DNA of 22,501 nucleotides from an uncultured Collinsella sp. Its GTDB lineage: Bacteria; Actinomycetota; Coriobacteriia; Coriobacteriales; Coriobacteriaceae. The translations under genes were made by a program, and so were the position numbers. Positions within the stretch are counted from its first letter, which is position 1, and each line of letters opens with the position of its first letter. This document shows positions 21,727 through 22,501 of the stretch, piece by piece. A model generated the notes under the pieces. It was not told where the DNA came from, ran no database searches, and worked only from the letters and a program-made list of their open reading frames with translations. Where the stretch lies: contig CAUFRO010000033.1 of assembly GCA_959027945.1 (NCBI GenBank), forward strand, positions 1 through 22,501, written 5' to 3'.

Positions 21727-22501
21727 ATGGCCGAGGTTTGGCGCTTCTTTGCGCACGAGGATGATTTTGCCGATATCGATGAGGTCGGCGCGTGCGAGCG
21801 CCTGGGCCGCGTGCTGTCGTTTCCGACGATTTCGAGCATGGATGCCCAGACGGTGGACTGGCAGGCGTTTGACGACCTGCGCGCCTATATGCAGCAGGGC
21901 TGGCCGCGCGTGTTTGCGACGGGCGAGGTCGAGCTCATCGACCATTCGCTGCTCGTGACGCTTGCCGGCACCGACCCCGCCCTCAAGCCGGTCATGCTCA
22001 TGGGCCACATGGACGTGGTTCCCGTGGTGCCGGGCACCGAGACGGACTGGACGCACGATCCCTTTAGCGGGCACGTGGACGACACCTATATTTGGGGTCG
22101 CGGCGCCATCGATATGAAAGACCAGGTTGCGGGCATCTTGGAGGCCGTTGAGTATGCGCTGGCGCACGGCTGGCAACACGAACGAACGCTGCTGCTGGCC
22201 TTTGGCCAGGACGAGGAAACCACGCAGTACGGCGCGGGGGCGATCGGTCGTGTGCTCGAGAAGCGTGGCGTTGAACTTGAATATCTGATCGACGAGGGTG
22301 ACTACCGTATTGTTTCGGCTGCCGAGTATGGCGCGGGCGAGGGCTGGCTTATGCATGCCGACCTCGCGGAGAAGGGTTACGCCGATATCATACTCAAGAC
22401 GAAGAGTGAGGGCGGGCATTCGTCCAACCCCTACGGCGGCACATCGCTCGAGGTGCTCAGCCGTGCCATCACCGCAATCTGCGATATCGAGTGGCCGACG
22501 C
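21727..22501 (+). CDS. M20-family metallopeptidase, carboxypeptidase S-like (cut by window edge)
   Basis: The first 258 residues are present; the gene runs off the right edge. M20 enzymes use two zinc ions to cut the last residue of small peptides or N-acyl amino acids. Visible active-site residues are H94 and D96 in GHMDVVP, bridging D129 in WGRGAIDMKD, catalytic E163 and ligand E164 in GQDEE, D189 in LIDEG, and H231 in GGHSSNP at the start of the lid domain. The WGRGA and FGQDEE wording points to the carboxypeptidase S/PM20D1 branch. The ATG at 21727 has ggagga 4 nt upstream. It follows an amino acid importer and may feed on related peptides. Confidence 0.9.
   Translation, partial: MAEVWRFFAHEDDFADIDEVGACERLGRVLSFPTISSMDAQTVDWQAFDDLRAYMQQGWPRVFATGEVELIDHSLLVTLAGTDPALKPVMLMGHMDVVPVVPGTETDWTHDPFSGHVDDTYIWGRGAIDMKDQVAGILEAVEYALAHGWQHERTLLLAFGQDEETTQYGAGAIGRVLEKRGVELEYLIDEGDYRIVSAAEYGAGEGWLMHADLAEKGYADIILKTKSEGGHSSNPYGGTSLEVLSRAITAICDIEWPT

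Overview
The window looks like chromosome of a high-GC gut actinobacterium of the Coriobacteriia, most like Collinsella. This is inferred from protein style, GC-rich codon use, frequent GTG starts and palindromic intergenic repeats; there is no rRNA or other decisive marker. I see no tRNA, rRNA, transposase, integrase or cas gene. Sixteen complete protein genes and one cut by the right edge can be supported.

Layout. (1) 292-3605, minus strand: an SDR dehydrogenase, an OFA-type MFS transporter and a Gfo/Idh/MocA oxidoreductase form a likely catabolic operon, with a LysR regulator diverging from it (3839-4717). The substrate is unknown. (2) 4837-5928: a membrane-bound GGDEF protein. (3) 6109-10334, minus strand: marR and two ABC half-exporters, joined by 8-nt ATGANTAA overlaps. 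The exporters pair as a heterodimer with one degenerate ATP site. The operon has a clear promoter with a dyad at its start site. (4) 10335-10781: a 447-bp gap packed with palindromes. (5) 10782-11928: a pyridoxamine kinase gene overlapping a small Cys-rich TIGR04076-type gene. (6) 12099-13949, minus strand: a low-molecular-weight phosphotyrosine phosphatase and an AAA_14/DUF4143 ATPase, the latter preceded by three 17-bp palindromes spaced exactly 33 bp. (7) A DHA1-type MFS exporter with an apparently leaderless start diverges from a protein joining an LpdD-like domain to an IPP-isomerase-like NUDIX domain. (8) An acidic single-pass membrane protein of unknown function and an aldose-1-epimerase-like protein. 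(9) 18777-21669: a polar amino acid ABC importer (Tat-type lipoprotein, permease, ATPase), closed by a strong terminator. (10) The first 258 codons of an M20 peptidase at the right edge.

The most unusual content is in two places. The first is the set of structured intergenic repeats. A roughly 90-nt family occurs three times (6012-6101, 10462-10577, 18548-18640) with a bulged hairpin kept by compensatory changes, and two other elements have crossing inverted repeats (11931-12055, 16537-16599). The second is the LpdD-like/IDI-like fusion. It keeps all five IDI metal ligands, has the catalytic Cys displaced by one residue, and would link prenyl-phosphate chemistry to a prenylated-flavin chaperone-like domain.
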